From a bacterium (GTDB lineage Bacteria; Zixibacteria; MSB-5A5; GN15; FEB-12), in contig JAUWIB010000006.1 in assembly GCA_030605565.1 (NCBI GenBank), forward strand, positions 1 through 55,965: a stretch of DNA of 55,965 nt, given 5' to 3'. Under the pieces are notes generated by a model. The model did not search any database. It saw only the letters and a list, made by a program, of their open reading frames with translations, and had not been told where the DNA came from. Shown here in pieces: positions 26,429 to 35,634 of this stretch (positions within the stretch are counted from its first letter, which is position 1; the number at the start of each line of letters is the position of its first letter). The translations under genes and the position numbers were made by a program.

Positions 26429-27028
26429 CTACTGGAGAACAAAATCGGTGAAATAGACTCCGACCAGTTCATCCGTGCCCATCAATTTGGACACCCGCTT
26501 TCTTATCTGGTAGCGGACGATTTCCTTTTGCTTGGCGTCGGTCAATTGCGCCACCGTTTTCGACGACAGGATGGTTATCAAAGCGTCGCGAACAACCGGC
26601 TCCCTGGCGGCGAATTCTTCTTCAAGCCCCGGTGAGTTGAGTTCGAACCCGAAGGAAACGGAGAGAAACCGCGAGCCGCCGGTGCCGGCCGGATTGACAA
26701 CGATATCCCTAATCGCGTAGATGAGTACTTCGCTTTTGCCACCGTGCCTTTTCTTCGGCTTCTTTTTCGGTTTGGGTGCTTTGTGTTCGGAAGATTCCTC
26801 CGATGCTTCGGTCTGTTCGGTGTATTCTTCCTCCGTGGCGTCACCGGAGGATCCGGACAGCATCGGTTTGACTACAAACAGCGCCACTACTATGCCTATC
26901 ACCACCGCCACCAGACCGATTCCACCGAGCATGATCAGTTTCTTCTTGCCGCCTTTGGCGGAAGCGCCATCGGCCGTGGCGGTATCTTCGGAGGCCTCTA
27001 CTGTGGTTTTTTCTTCATCGTTGGCCAT
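26429..27028 (-). CDS. fliL: FliL, flagellar basal body-associated protein
   Basis: 199 residues from ATG 27028, with AGGAG six bases upstream. One membrane helix (about 32-54, LIMLGGIGLVAVVIGIVVALFV), an acidic-to-basic linker (KAPKPKKKPKKRHGG), and a periplasmic FliL domain (IRDIVVNPAGTGGSRFLSVSFGFEL, VGVYFTDFVLQ). FliL supports stator function. Three bases separate it from flbD's stop. Confidence 0.9.
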   Translation of the reverse strand: MANDEEKTTVEASEDTATADGASAKGGKKKLIMLGGIGLVAVVIGIVVALFVVKPMLSGSSGDATEEEYTEQTEASEESSEHKAPKPKKKPKKRHGGKSEVLIYAIRDIVVNPAGTGGSRFLSVSFGFELNSPGLEEEFAAREPVVRDALITILSSKTVAQLTDAKQKEIVRYQIRKRVSKLMGTDELVGVYFTDFVLQ

Positions 27029-27030
27029 GG

Positions 27031-27255
27031 TCAACTCCTGTCAAGTACGTCGGCGGTATCCGGGCTGATCGTCCGGATACCTGCCTTGCGTTTGAAATCG
27101 GCGACCCGGTCGATGATTTCGTCGATGGTTTGCTTGACCATAATCTTCTTGCCGGTAGTCAGGCAGATGATAGTCTCCGGGCTGGCCTCGACGAATTCGA
27201 TCAGATCGGCGTTAATAACCAACGGCGCGTCATTTATTCGGGTTACCTTAATCAT
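27031..27255 (-). CDS. flbD: FlbD family flagellar protein
   Basis: 74 residues. The conserved opening MIKVTRIN and LVINADLIEFVEASPETIICLTTGKKIMVKQT match the small FlbD (YlzI-like) family, which commonly lies between flgE and motA or fliL. Biochemical role is not settled. motAB, often the next genes, are missing here. Confidence 0.9.
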   Translation of the reverse strand: MIKVTRINDAPLVINADLIEFVEASPETIICLTTGKKIMVKQTIDEIIDRVADFKRKAGIRTISPDTADVLDRS

Positions 27256-27261
27256 TGACTA

Positions 27262-29241
27262 CTACCTCTTGATGTTAACCAGTTCTTCCAACATGCTGTC
27301 GGACGTGGTGATGATCCGGGCGTTGGCCTGGAAACCACGCTGGGCGGTGATCATGCCGGTGAACTCCTGAGCGATGTCGACTGAGGATGATTCCAGAGCG
27401 CCCGATGAAATCGAAGCGCTGATAGTCTCACCGGCCACACCGGAAAGCGCTTCGCCCGAGTTGCCAGTCGGTTGGTACATCGACTTGCCGGTTTTTCTCA
27501 GACCGGCCGAGTTGGTGAAATCGGCCAGCATGATCTGCGCCAGTACGCGCGTGATGCCATTGGAGAATATGCCGGAGATGTTACCGGATTGATCGATCGT
27601 AACTTTCTCCAAAATACCCAGGCCATAGCCGTCCTGGCCGGTCATGGCGGCGGTGTGATTCCCGGATCCGAAACCGGTCAGACCATCGTAGTTACCGGTT
27701 GAACCGGGATCGAATGTGATCTGCATATTGGCCGCGCCATTGTTGGGGTCTATGGTGACCGCCGAGGCGCCACCGTTGTAGTCGAACGTGTTCAGAGATC
27801 CGTCGGGGTTGAAGCTAACATAGCCGGTACCGCCGGAAGTAACTGCCTCTGATCCCAACGTTCCGGCCGTCCATTCCCAGCGGTTCTGCACCAGCGACTT
27901 GAAGAACTCAAGCGTCAGCGTGTGGCGACCGCCCTGCGAATCATACACGTTGATTGATGTCGTGTGAATAGTGTCGGCGGTTTCTACCTCCAGAACATCG
28001 GCGCCGGTGGCCTCGGTCAGCCCGCCGGTTCCGGTGATAAGGGAGATGCCTCCACCACCGATGCCGCCGATGCCGATGCAAAGTCCGCTGGCGTCGTCAA
28101 TCACCATGTCCAGAAGGGTTGTCTGGGGTCCGGCGGCTACGCCGCTGCCGCGGGACGGCGTAAAAGTATCGGTTATGGTGTAGCTGGCGTTCAGACCACC
28201 AGCGGTCTGGAAGGTATTGCCGTCGGCGATGCCGAAGATGACATTAACGATATTCTCACTGCCGGCTGTTGCATCAGCCGTTGAGGAGACCACGCCATAG
28301 GCGCCGTCGGCGCCGGCCCGATCGCGGGTGATAGTGATGGCGCCCTGGTTGGGCGGCGGGCCGCCTGACTCGGTCAAGACGGCGGTGACGCCATCGATCT
28401 GACTTATCGCATTGACCAGGTCGGCCACGGTCGACGTTGTGCTCAGCCCGCTGATGTTTTCGGTTCGAGTACCGTCAATTGTGAGTTGGAGGTCATCAAA
28501 CGTGTTGACACCCAGCGCTCCAAGCGTGGCCGTCGAGAGCAACCCGGCAACGGTCGCGCCGGTGAAGTCTGCCTGCACGGCCTGAGCGCCCGATATATCA
28601 ATCGAATGGGTGCCGCCGACACCGTCAACCGCCGTCCCCGAGACCGACAGAACGTTGGACGTTCCCGCGGCCGAGAGCGATGAGATCGAATCGGATGCCG
28701 AGGCATCCAGGTTGTTGTCAAGGCTGACAACTTCAGACGGCTTGGCTGGATCCTGCTGACCGAACGGTAGCGTGATCATACCGATAGTTGCCAGCGAGGG
28801 AATGTTGCCCGTGTTGTCAGCCATCTTACCCTGGACATAAAGTCCGGTCGAGGGATCGACGAGATTCGAGCCGGCGTCAAAACCAAACGCACCCGCTCTG
28901 GTGTAGAAGCGGTTGCCCTGGCTGTCGCCCAGGATAAAGAATCCTGTGCCCTGTATGGCCAGGTCGGTAATCTGACCGGTTGTTTCCAAGCCACCCTGCT
29001 GGAACAGGTTGTCGATCGTGCCAACCTGCATACCCATACCCAACTGCACCGGGTTAGTACCGCCGATATTCGCCGACGGCCGTCCGGCGCCCTTGTAGGT
29101 CTGGACCAGCGCCTCCTGGAAGTTGATGCGGCTTGCTTTGAAGCCGATAGTGTTGATGTTGGCGATGTTGTTACCGATCACGTTCATCTTCACCTGGTGG
29201 TTCTTTAGTCCGGATACGCCGGAGAACAGTGATGCCATCAT
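27262..29241 (-). CDS. flgE: FlgE, flagellar hook protein
   Basis: 659 residues, longer than the ~400 of enterics. The N-terminal rod/hook motif (SLFSGVSGLKNHQVKMNVIGNNIANINTIGFK) and C-terminal coiled-coil motif (SVDIAQEFTGMITAQRGFQANARII) are intact. The extra length is a central Gly/Ser/Thr/Asp-rich insertion of about 250 residues, which would face the outside of the hook. The start has GGAGG nine bases upstream. Followed by a 100-base gap with no gene before TIGR02530. Confidence 0.95.
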   Translation of the reverse strand: MMASLFSGVSGLKNHQVKMNVIGNNIANINTIGFKASRINFQEALVQTYKGAGRPSANIGGTNPVQLGMGMQVGTIDNLFQQGGLETTGQITDLAIQGTGFFILGDSQGNRFYTRAGAFGFDAGSNLVDPSTGLYVQGKMADNTGNIPSLATIGMITLPFGQQDPAKPSEVVSLDNNLDASASDSISSLSAAGTSNVLSVSGTAVDGVGGTHSIDISGAQAVQADFTGATVAGLLSTATLGALGVNTFDDLQLTIDGTRTENISGLSTTSTVADLVNAISQIDGVTAVLTESGGPPPNQGAITITRDRAGADGAYGVVSSTADATAGSENIVNVIFGIADGNTFQTAGGLNASYTITDTFTPSRGSGVAAGPQTTLLDMVIDDASGLCIGIGGIGGGGISLITGTGGLTEATGADVLEVETADTIHTTSINVYDSQGGRHTLTLEFFKSLVQNRWEWTAGTLGSEAVTSGGTGYVSFNPDGSLNTFDYNGGASAVTIDPNNGAANMQITFDPGSTGNYDGLTGFGSGNHTAAMTGQDGYGLGILEKVTIDQSGNISGIFSNGITRVLAQIMLADFTNSAGLRKTGKSMYQPTGNSGEALSGVAGETISASISSGALESSSVDIAQEFTGMITAQRGFQANARIITTSDSMLEELVNIKR

Positions 29242-29341
29242 GGTAACGTTTCCTCCATAGGTTTCACCAGGGTCTCTCCATCAGAATGGAGTCCAACTCT
29301 GGAACTAGGGTTTATCATTTGTCTCTTCATTATTTTTTCAT

Positions 29342-29746
29342 TCAAATAATCACTGCCGAATCGATCGCGGTGACGACACCCTCGCGCAGGTTGTCGCGGT
29401 CGAAAACCGTGATGACGGTCCGATTGGGTACGGATACCACATAGGCCGCATCATCTGAAAGGATCAGCGTCTCTTTGGAACCCTTGGCGTCGGCTTTGTC
29501 GATGGCGCCGGCTATGCTCTTAAGGCTCTCATCGGAAAGCGTTAGCCCGCGCGAGTACAGCCGTTCGTGGGCATGTCGGGAGAAAGCGATATTGCGCGAC
29601 TGAGCCATCTCCGATGAGAACATTTCCTTGAACGAAGAACCACTCGCTCTCTGCTGCTGTTTGGTTGCCTGCGTCCGCTGAGCGATCTCAATCAAATCCA
29701 CCGGTCGCTGGTAACCGCTGATACGCGAACCTGAATTGACTGCCAC
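29342..29746 (-). CDS. TIGR02530-type flagellar operon protein
   Basis: 134 residues with the core FSRHAHERLYSRGLTLSDE and LILSDDAAYVVSVPNRTVITVFDRDNLREGVVTAIDSAVII, typical of the small protein encoded between flgD and flgE in many flagellar operons. Function unknown; position suggests hook assembly. Confidence 0.85.
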   Translation of the reverse strand: MAVNSGSRISGYQRPVDLIEIAQRTQATKQQQRASGSSFKEMFSSEMAQSRNIAFSRHAHERLYSRGLTLSDESLKSIAGAIDKADAKGSKETLILSDDAAYVVSVPNRTVITVFDRDNLREGVVTAIDSAVII

Positions 29747-29759
29747 GACCTATCTCCTC

Positions 29760-30461
29760 TCAGCCTTCGTCTTCGGTTTCATCAAAGGCGCCATGCTCGC
29801 CGATAGCGGTGACATCACCAAGCGGAATCTCGGTGCCGTTAACGCGCAGAAAGGCAGCGCCCTCACGATAAACGATCGACTCCACCATGCCGGTTAGGTA
29901 TAGCTTCGGTTTGATCGTCGCTCCGGAAGCATCAGTGGCGGTCGCCTCGACCGTGTAGTATCCGTCCGGAACACGATTACCCAGATTGTCACGGCCGTCC
30001 CACTTGATCGAATTAACGCCGGGCTCGACATGGCTTTCGGTCACCTTGGCCACTACGTTGCCGTCCCGATCGCGGATGGTGAACTCAACGTCCTGAGCGA
30101 ATTCATCGAGGGTGTAGCTGATCTGCGGGCTGTTGTCGCTGTCGACGTAGATCCCGTCGTACACCGCCTTGATGTCCTTGCCGATAAGTCCGGCGGCCAT
30201 AGTGTTGTTGATGGACTGCATCTGCAGGAAGTCCCACTGGTTCGAAGCCGCGATGCCGTTGGCTATATTGTTCATCTGCTCAAGTGTCGAGAACTGCGCC
30301 AACTGGGCGATGAAGTCCTCGTCGTCCATCGGCTTCAGCGGGTCCTGGTAACGAAGCTTGGTGATCATCAACTGGAGAAAATCATCCTTGCCCAGCGTTT
30401 TGATACCGCCGGTTTGTTGCGAGTTGCTTCCGTTGATGGTCAATGGTGATATAGCGCTCAT
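29760..30461 (-). CDS. flgD: FlgD, hook cap protein
   Basis: 233 residues. N-terminal [41 protein letters not shown] is the FlgD signature. The C-terminal part has the FlgD Ig-like fold ([25 protein letters not shown] pattern). Scaffolds hook polymerisation and is then lost. Lies 13 bases after fliK. Confidence 0.95.
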   Translation of the reverse strand: MSAISPLTINGSNSQQTGGIKTLGKDDFLQLMITKLRYQDPLKPMDDEDFIAQLAQFSTLEQMNNIANGIAASNQWDFLQMQSINNTMAAGLIGKDIKAVYDGIYVDSDNSPQISYTLDEFAQDVEFTIRDRDGNVVAKVTESHVEPGVNSIKWDGRDNLGNRVPDGYYTVEATATDASGATIKPKLYLTGMVESIVYREGAAFLRVNGTEIPLGDVTAIGEHGAFDETEDEG

Positions 30462-30473
30462 ATCATTATGCTC

Positions 30474-32396
30474 CTAAGCCAGCACATTCACTCCGCCCGA
30501 ACCGACATACGAACTACTGATCGGCCCTGCCACGGGGATTGTGTTTGTTGGTGTGAGTTCCGCCGGCGTATCCGGATCAGGACCGGCTGGACGCGTTGGA
30601 CGGCGCCACTGTCGGCGGCGGTCGAACATCTCTTCTCCGGCCTGACGACCGTCAAGAGCTACTTCGATCTTGTCGATTTCTATTCCTGCTTTGGTCAACT
30701 GCTGGACCAGGCGTTCCAGCGAACGCTCAACCAGAGCTTTCACCTCGACGGTTTCTACGGTCACGCGTGCTCTTAACTTGTCATGGCTAATCGTCAGCGA
30801 GAGACGCGCCGGTCCGAGATGCTCGGGGTCGATCTTGATGAAGATACTCTGACCGTTTGGCTGGAGTTTCGCCTGGAGATTGTCCGGGAGACTGAAACGA
30901 ACCGTCCGGGTAGGTATCTCTTTGCCGTCAACCCGACCGGCAGTTCCCCAGGTATTCAAACCAGCGAAGGGATCAGCGCTCTGCGTATCATCGCCGAGCG
31001 TGAAGGTGGTGGCGCCGAGGCCGGATTGTTTGGCGAGGCCGGGAGGCATCTTGAGGTCGGTCAGGTTCGCATCACGAACCACGGAACCGACACCGGTAAG
31101 GGGACGCGTGAGTGTAGGCAGTAATCTGGTCGACTCATCGACCACCAGGGGTGTGCTCGTCCGAACGCTCGACGTCTGATTTCTACTCTTCTGATTTGCT
31201 TCTGACTTCGCTTTCATAACCGGCGTCGGGTCTATCGTAACTGGCTGTGACGCCGCGCGACTGACGGTTGTCCGAAGGTTTGTCACCGGCTCAGCGATTG
31301 GTTGTCTGGGCACGGCCTCGCCCTTCTGAGGAGTGCGGGGCGTCACCCGGCTTGGATCATCCAACACCGGTTGGGTTTCGATCTTCGCCTGATGTGCCCC
31401 GGGAGTTACCCGAACGGGGGCACCGTCTTTCGTAACAGGCATCTGTGATTGTATGGGCAGTTCCATCTTAGGCGTGCTCGGCGTCGATTTGTCGTTCGTA
31501 ACCTGAGCGTGGCCTTGTTGACGTGGGAGCAATCCCTTGAGGGTGAGCTTGCGACCACTATGCTCACCGATCAGAGTGATCCTGACGGGTTCGTCAGTGT
31601 TCTCACCTTTGACGCCGGTATTACTGAGTTCAAGCTGCTTCAGATTGAGACGGGCCAGCAACTGATCAATGTTGGGAATCTGTTTTGGGGCTATGCCGAG
31701 ATCAACCCGATCCGTTCTTGGTACGATGGTGGCGAGTGCTTTTGGACTGCCCGATAACAAGTTGGTCGGAATGGTCAATTCGACCGGGGCAGCACCTTCT
31801 TTGGGATTGGCGAGAGTGAGATGGAGGCTGCCGTCGCTCACTTTGGAGGCTATAATCTCGCACCGGCCGGACGGAAGGTCCACAGCCGTTCCGTCAACGA
31901 CCGGCCGAGCTGATACTTTCATGACTAACGGACGTTCCGGCAGTTCGGCCAGTATGTCATTGTTGAACGCGACCAGGTTCTTTTCGACAGCGGTTAAGGG
32001 AAGTTTGTCGGTTACCGGTGAAGGCCGGCCTGGAATCACTTCCGAACCTTCATTGGCCTTTGCCAAAGTCCCAGCGACCAGGGGTGTCGTCGACAGCGGT
32101 ATTGTCTGAGGACTCGACTTCGCTACCTGCTTCGATGCGTCCACAATTTCGGAGGGCGAGTTATCAGTCGCAGACGAATAACTGAACGGCGCCTTCTCGA
32201 CAACTTCTCCGTCACCGTTCGCAACCGGTCGCGCCGCCCCGCCGGGCCGCGACATCAGTAGATCATTGAGCACATCGGCAAACGGCAATCCGCTGCCGTC
32301 GATACTCTCCTGACCTCCTGCGGACGTCGTAACCTCTGGTGAGAGGCCGACACCCAACAGTAGATCGATACCGATGTTGCTTTGGTTCATCATCAC
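30474..32396 (-). CDS. fliK: FliK, hook-length control protein
   Basis: 640 residues, with a long, low-complexity Pro/Thr/Ser-rich ruler region and a C-terminal Flg_hook domain (about 510-600: LPDNLQAKLQPNGQSIFIKIDPEHLGPARLSLTI) that talks to FlhB. The initiator region has three Met in a row (MMMNQSN); any may be used. The FlhB NPTH motif needed for the switch is present. It shares its first base with the stop of the MotE-like gene. Confidence 0.88.
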   Translation of the reverse strand: MMMNQSNIGIDLLLGVGLSPEVTTSAGGQESIDGSGLPFADVLNDLLMSRPGGAARPVANGDGEVVEKAPFSYSSATDNSPSEIVDASKQVAKSSPQTIPLSTTPLVAGTLAKANEGSEVIPGRPSPVTDKLPLTAVEKNLVAFNNDILAELPERPLVMKVSARPVVDGTAVDLPSGRCEIIASKVSDGSLHLTLANPKEGAAPVELTIPTNLLSGSPKALATIVPRTDRVDLGIAPKQIPNIDQLLARLNLKQLELSNTGVKGENTDEPVRITLIGEHSGRKLTLKGLLPRQQGHAQVTNDKSTPSTPKMELPIQSQMPVTKDGAPVRVTPGAHQAKIETQPVLDDPSRVTPRTPQKGEAVPRQPIAEPVTNLRTTVSRAASQPVTIDPTPVMKAKSEANQKSRNQTSSVRTSTPLVVDESTRLLPTLTRPLTGVGSVVRDANLTDLKMPPGLAKQSGLGATTFTLGDDTQSADPFAGLNTWGTAGRVDGKEIPTRTVRFSLPDNLQAKLQPNGQSIFIKIDPEHLGPARLSLTISHDKLRARVTVETVEVKALVERSLERLVQQLTKAGIEIDKIEVALDGRQAGEEMFDRRRQWRRPTRPAGPDPDTPAELTPTNTIPVAGPISSSYVGSGGVNVLA

Positions 32397-33157
32397 TAAT
32401 TTTCCGCGATCGTTATCATCTGTTTGGACAGCCTGGCCGCGCGCTGGGGCGACATCAAGGCCAACACCGCAGAGGCGTTCTTTATCTTCATGCGTGGGAT
32501 GAGGGACACCACCGTTTTATCATCAAGATTGGCCATCAATTGAGCCACCGACCGCGGGTCCATACTGTCATATAGCTTGGCCAGACTGTTCACCCGGCTC
32601 AATTCGGCCTGCTCCAGGGTGAGCAACTTCTTCGATACTGTCTTGTCCAGAAGCTTGAGTTCTCGTTCACCGGTGGCCAGAGCCGCTTCTCTTTCCGCCA
32701 GAGCGGCTTTCTCCGCCTCCAACCAGTTCACCGCCTCGACCGAGTCCTCTGCCGACAAGGCCAGTTCTTCCTCCGCGATGATCTCGCCCTCCTCGGGCTG
32801 GTAATCCAGGAAAGCGAGGTTGTCCATAATGTTCTGAATGACACTGGGGTCCTGCTCGTCTGCCATGTCCTCTTCACCATAGAAAGGTGGCGGCTCATCA
32901 GCGTCAGCCGAAGTTTCATGCGCCGGTATCTCGGCTTCTCTCTTGGTTTCTGCAGGCTGCGCCTCGGATTCTGCGGATTCATGGCTGTCACCGCCAAGGA
33001 AAAGTATGGCAGCCACCGCGATCAGGATGATCACGACGAAAGCGCCGCCACCTATAATGATGTACTTGAGCATCCCGCCTTTGTCGGCCGTTTTGACCTC
33101 GGCCTCATTGGCAGCGGCCTCGGTGGCCTCAGTGTTCTCTTGTTTTTCAGCAGCCAT
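32396..33157 (-). CDS. MotE-like membrane protein with MgtE-N domain
   Basis: 253 residues from ATG 33157, with GGAG seven bases upstream; a longer frame lacks this. One membrane helix (about 28-50, YIIIGGGAFVVIILIAVAAILFL), an acidic region, a coiled coil (WLEAEKAALAEREAALATG), and a C-terminal MgtE-N-like domain (LYDSMDPRSVAQLMANLDDKTVVSLIPRMK) as in MotE/YlxF proteins. It occupies the usual fliJ-fliK place. Proteins of this kind act as motor or stator chaperones in some bacteria (family knowledge); the exact role here is inferred. First gene of the block, behind a sigma-54-like site. Confidence 0.75.
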   Translation of the reverse strand: MAAEKQENTEATEAAANEAEVKTADKGGMLKYIIIGGGAFVVIILIAVAAILFLGGDSHESAESEAQPAETKREAEIPAHETSADADEPPPFYGEEDMADEQDPSVIQNIMDNLAFLDYQPEEGEIIAEEELALSAEDSVEAVNWLEAEKAALAEREAALATGERELKLLDKTVSKKLLTLEQAELSRVNSLAKLYDSMDPRSVAQLMANLDDKTVVSLIPRMKIKNASAVLALMSPQRAARLSKQMITIAEN

Positions 33158-33196
33158 TATCGAACTCCATATACCTATTTCTCCAGCCGACCAATA

Positions 33197-33212
33197 CGCA
33201 AGCCCCATGCCG
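33197..33212 (-). promoter_or_regulatory. Sigma-54-like promoter ahead of the flagellar block
   Basis: On the minus strand CGGCATGGGGCTTGCG matches the sigma-54 consensus (GG and GC ten bases apart, GGCA and TTGC intact). The predicted start is roughly 30 bases before the first ATG. Sigma-54 control of middle flagellar genes is known in several phyla; here it is a pattern match only. Confidence 0.4.
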
Positions 33213-33352
33213 GAGGCGACGCCTCTCCCTTATCGCATTGTGAGTCTATAGGTTAGCGCTTGTGAGGTGGCCGCGTGCGAGCATGGCTGACCAGCATTAG
33301 GCGGAAGCTTTTTCCGTTTGAGTGGGAAGCAGTGATGCGATGCGAGGACAGC

Positions 33353-34657
33353 TTAGGGCAGGACATCCCCTGCCACGTGGCCATCGCAAACGTCGGTGAT
33401 CTTGACCCGTACCACCTCGCGCCGACCGGCCACCTCGGCGGGCAGACGGACCTTTATATAATTGTCGGAGACACCAAGGCAGACGTCGCGTGTGGTCTTG
33501 TGCTCCGAGATTACCTCGAGCGTCTGCCCAATCTGCCGACAATGCGATTCGTGGCGCAGTCGGTTGGATACCCGAGTCAGTTCCGCGTTGCGCTCCTTGA
33601 TTATCTGCGGGCGGATCTTGTTCGGCATCTCGGCAGCCGCCGTTTGTGGCCGGTCGGAGTAACTGAAAACGTGCAGGTAGTCGATCAAACCACACTCGGC
33701 AGCCGAGCGACTGGCTGCAAAGTCTTCATCCGTCTCACCGGGGAAACCGACTATCACGTCGGCGCCGATAATCACATTCGGCACCGCCTGCCTGATAGCC
33801 TCGACGCGGTTCAGGAATCGCTCGCGGTCGTGGGGGCGACGCATCTGTCTCAGTATGCGCGAGGAGCCGGACTGCATGGGAATATGAAAGTGGCGGCAAA
33901 TCCGCGTGCGGTTTTGCGCGCACAGTTCGATTAGTTCGTCCGTGATGGTTTGCGGTTCTATCGATGACAACCGCAGGCGGTACAGTTCGGTACTATCCAG
34001 GATTCTGCCGCAGAGCTCGGTGAAGTTCTTGATGGGCGGATCGATTTCGAGGTCAGTGTAGTAACCGATGTTGACCCCGGCCAGCACGACCTCATTATAA
34101 CTGTGCGCGACCAGTTGGTTGATTTCACTGATTATCTCCGAGGCTGGACGGCAGGTCAATTCACCGCGGACGATAGTCACCAGGCAAAAACTACAGGTCT
34201 GGTTGCAGCCATCGGATATCTTGATCCAGGCCCGGTTGCGCTGATAAAAATCGGCCAGCACGGGAGCACAGACTATCTCAGCACCAGCTTCAAACAGAGT
34301 CGGCAGCTTTTGCGGCAGAATCTGGGCCAGCCGGTTTTTTTCGCTATTCAGAATGACCAGATCGACTCCTTCGAGATCGGCAATCCCTTCCGGGTCGGTC
34401 TCAACGTAGCAGCCAACCAGCACCACCCGGCTGTTCGGGTTTTCGCGTTTGGCACGACGAACCAGGTAGCGGGAGTCTTTGTCGGCGCGGTGGGTGACCG
34501 TGCAGCTATTTATAATGTAGAGATCAGCGGGCTGACCGCGATTGACTCGTTCGAACCCGAAATGCGCCAGATCGGCTGCCATCTTTTCGGTCTCGTACTG
34601 ATTGAGCCGACAACCGACCGTCAGGAACGAAATCTTTTTTGTCGCTTTGCTATTCAC
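33353..34657 (-). CDS. mtaB: MtaB, tRNA t6A37 methylthiotransferase
   Basis: 434 residues, normal for the family. N-terminal UPF0004 domain with three Cys that hold one Fe-S cluster (VGCRLNQYE, NSCTVTH, VGCYVE), a radical-SAM core with CNQTCSFC, and a C-terminal TRAM region. MtaB adds a methylthio group to t6A37 in tRNAs that read ANN codons. HRADKDSRYLVRRAKR and DGCNQTC distinguish it from MiaB. Stands alone, in the same direction as the flagellar block. Confidence 0.9.
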   Translation of the reverse strand: MNSKATKKISFLTVGCRLNQYETEKMAADLAHFGFERVNRGQPADLYIINSCTVTHRADKDSRYLVRRAKRENPNSRVVLVGCYVETDPEGIADLEGVDLVILNSEKNRLAQILPQKLPTLFEAGAEIVCAPVLADFYQRNRAWIKISDGCNQTCSFCLVTIVRGELTCRPASEIISEINQLVAHSYNEVVLAGVNIGYYTDLEIDPPIKNFTELCGRILDSTELYRLRLSSIEPQTITDELIELCAQNRTRICRHFHIPMQSGSSRILRQMRRPHDRERFLNRVEAIRQAVPNVIIGADVIVGFPGETDEDFAASRSAAECGLIDYLHVFSYSDRPQTAAAEMPNKIRPQIIKERNAELTRVSNRLRHESHCRQIGQTLEVISEHKTTRDVCLGVSDNYIKVRLPAEVAGRREVVRVKITDVCDGHVAGDVLP

Positions 34658-35023
34658 GGCCTGCTAATATAATGCTTGAAACCGCATGGAGGCGGGAAAA
34701 AAACGAAGACACAGGAGATGTCTGCCAAATACAGGGACATTATATCACAGATAGCCTTGCTCCGGTCTGCCTGCGAAACAGCCAACAGGCCATTTGTGGT
34801 TGGCTGGCGGAGACAAGCCCCGCCGTTACGCGGTTCCAGAGTGTTCGGCAAAAGGTCGCGAAGCGACAAAAGAGCCACTTGTGGCCATTTATGGCTCGCG
34901 AAGCGACAAAAAAGCCACTTGTGGCCATTCATGGGTGTGCAGAAATTGATCAATAATTAGCGATAGCTGTCGATAGAAATAAGACGAACACTCCTGGCCC
35001 ACGAAGGAGTTGCGGCGCAACCT
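34658..35023. other. Gap with tandem repeat, no clear gene
   Basis: Contains the 40-base tandem repeat listed separately. A plus-strand frame (34718-34960) starting after CACAGGAG runs into that repeat and gives an odd basic peptide (KRATCGHLWLAKRQKSHLWPFMG); it is not supported as a gene. Confidence 0.5.
34856..34935 (+). repeat. Two tandem copies of a 40-base unit
   Basis: 34856-34895 and 34896-34935 both read TCGCGAAGCGACAAAA, then GCCACTTGTGGCCATT, with three single-base differences. Each unit contains the palindrome GCCACTTGTGGC. Confidence 0.85.
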
Positions 35024-35029
35024 TATAAT
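35024..35029 (+). promoter_or_regulatory. Possible -10 box of the hemerythrin-like gene
   Basis: A perfect TATAAT lies 14 bases before the ATG at 35044. No good -35 is seen 16-18 bases upstream. If used, the mRNA would have a very short leader. Confidence 0.3.
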
Positions 35030-35043
35030 GGTTGGAATACGAA

Positions 35044-35448
35044 ATGGCTGATATAGAATGGCTGGATAAATACAACACCGGTGTTGAGCGGATCGACGGG
35101 CGGCTGAAGAAGTTTGTCGAAATGCTCAACCAGCTTCCTGCGAAAGTGCCCGGCGGTATCATCACCAAAGACGCCTCCGAGCCGCTTTTAGAACTGTCGA
35201 AATTTGCCCGAGAGTCTTTTGAGGACGAAGAAGCGCTGATGCAGGATATCGATTTCCCCGATTACACTGAGCACAAGGGGGAGCACTCGGCGCTGCGGCA
35301 ATGGTTCGTCAAGAAGATCGTCGAGGTCAAGGGGGGCAAGAAACTGGGGACCGACGAAGTGTCCGGTTATCTTGGCAAATGGCTGATCGACCACATTCTC
35401 AAAGAGGACAAACGGGTCGGCCAGGCGGCCACCTCGAAGATGGGCTGA
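35044..35448 (+). CDS. Hemerythrin-fold protein lacking two iron-ligand histidines
   Basis: 134 residues from ATG 35044 (an in-frame TTG at 35032 is the only other choice). It follows bacteriohemerythrin through its length: opening WLDKYNTGVERID, then FEDEEALM, EHKGEHSALRQWF and WLIDHILKEDKRV. Of the seven usual di-iron ligands, five are present (E62, H77, H81, H117, D122). The two His that hold the second iron are replaced: Leu21 in IDGRLKKF where IDxQHK is expected, and Ser58 in ESFEDEE where HFxxEE is expected. Canonical members bind O2; this one may bind one metal or act as a metal-free scaffold. No neighbour points to a role. Confidence 0.75.
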   Translation: MADIEWLDKYNTGVERIDGRLKKFVEMLNQLPAKVPGGIITKDASEPLLELSKFARESFEDEEALMQDIDFPDYTEHKGEHSALRQWFVKKIVEVKGGKKLGTDEVSGYLGKWLIDHILKEDKRVGQAATSKMG

Positions 35449-35597
35449 CACTCCCACACCCACCTCACATAGATATCGCATTCAGGTGCCGACATGCGAC
35501 TCGCGTGACGCAGGCAAGCCTGTTTTTGGCGCTCCGCGCCCGGCAGTGTGGGCAGCAGGTCTTGTCGAAACCCCATATGCGCTAACTTAGGCAGCAT

Positions 35598-35634
35598 CCG
35601 GTAACCCACCCAGAGCGGCAGCGTCGGGTGGGTT
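35598..35634 (+). repeat. CCGGTA-CCCACC repeat, short copy
   Basis: CCGGTAACCCACCCAGAGCG followed by GCAGCGTCGGGTGGGTT matches 42636-42672 closely (CCGGTACCCCACCCAGAGCG, then CCACCGTCGGGTGGGTT). ACCCACC and GGTGGGT pair into a hairpin. Confidence 0.7.

Noticed and set aside
34718-34960. Small plus-strand gene after CACAGGAG
   Set aside because: The Shine-Dalgarno-like bases touch the ATG, and half the frame is the 40-base tandem repeat.
35508-35527. Terminator after the hemerythrin-like gene
   Set aside because: CAGG-CAAG-CCTG-TTTTT has only a four-base stem, too weak to call.
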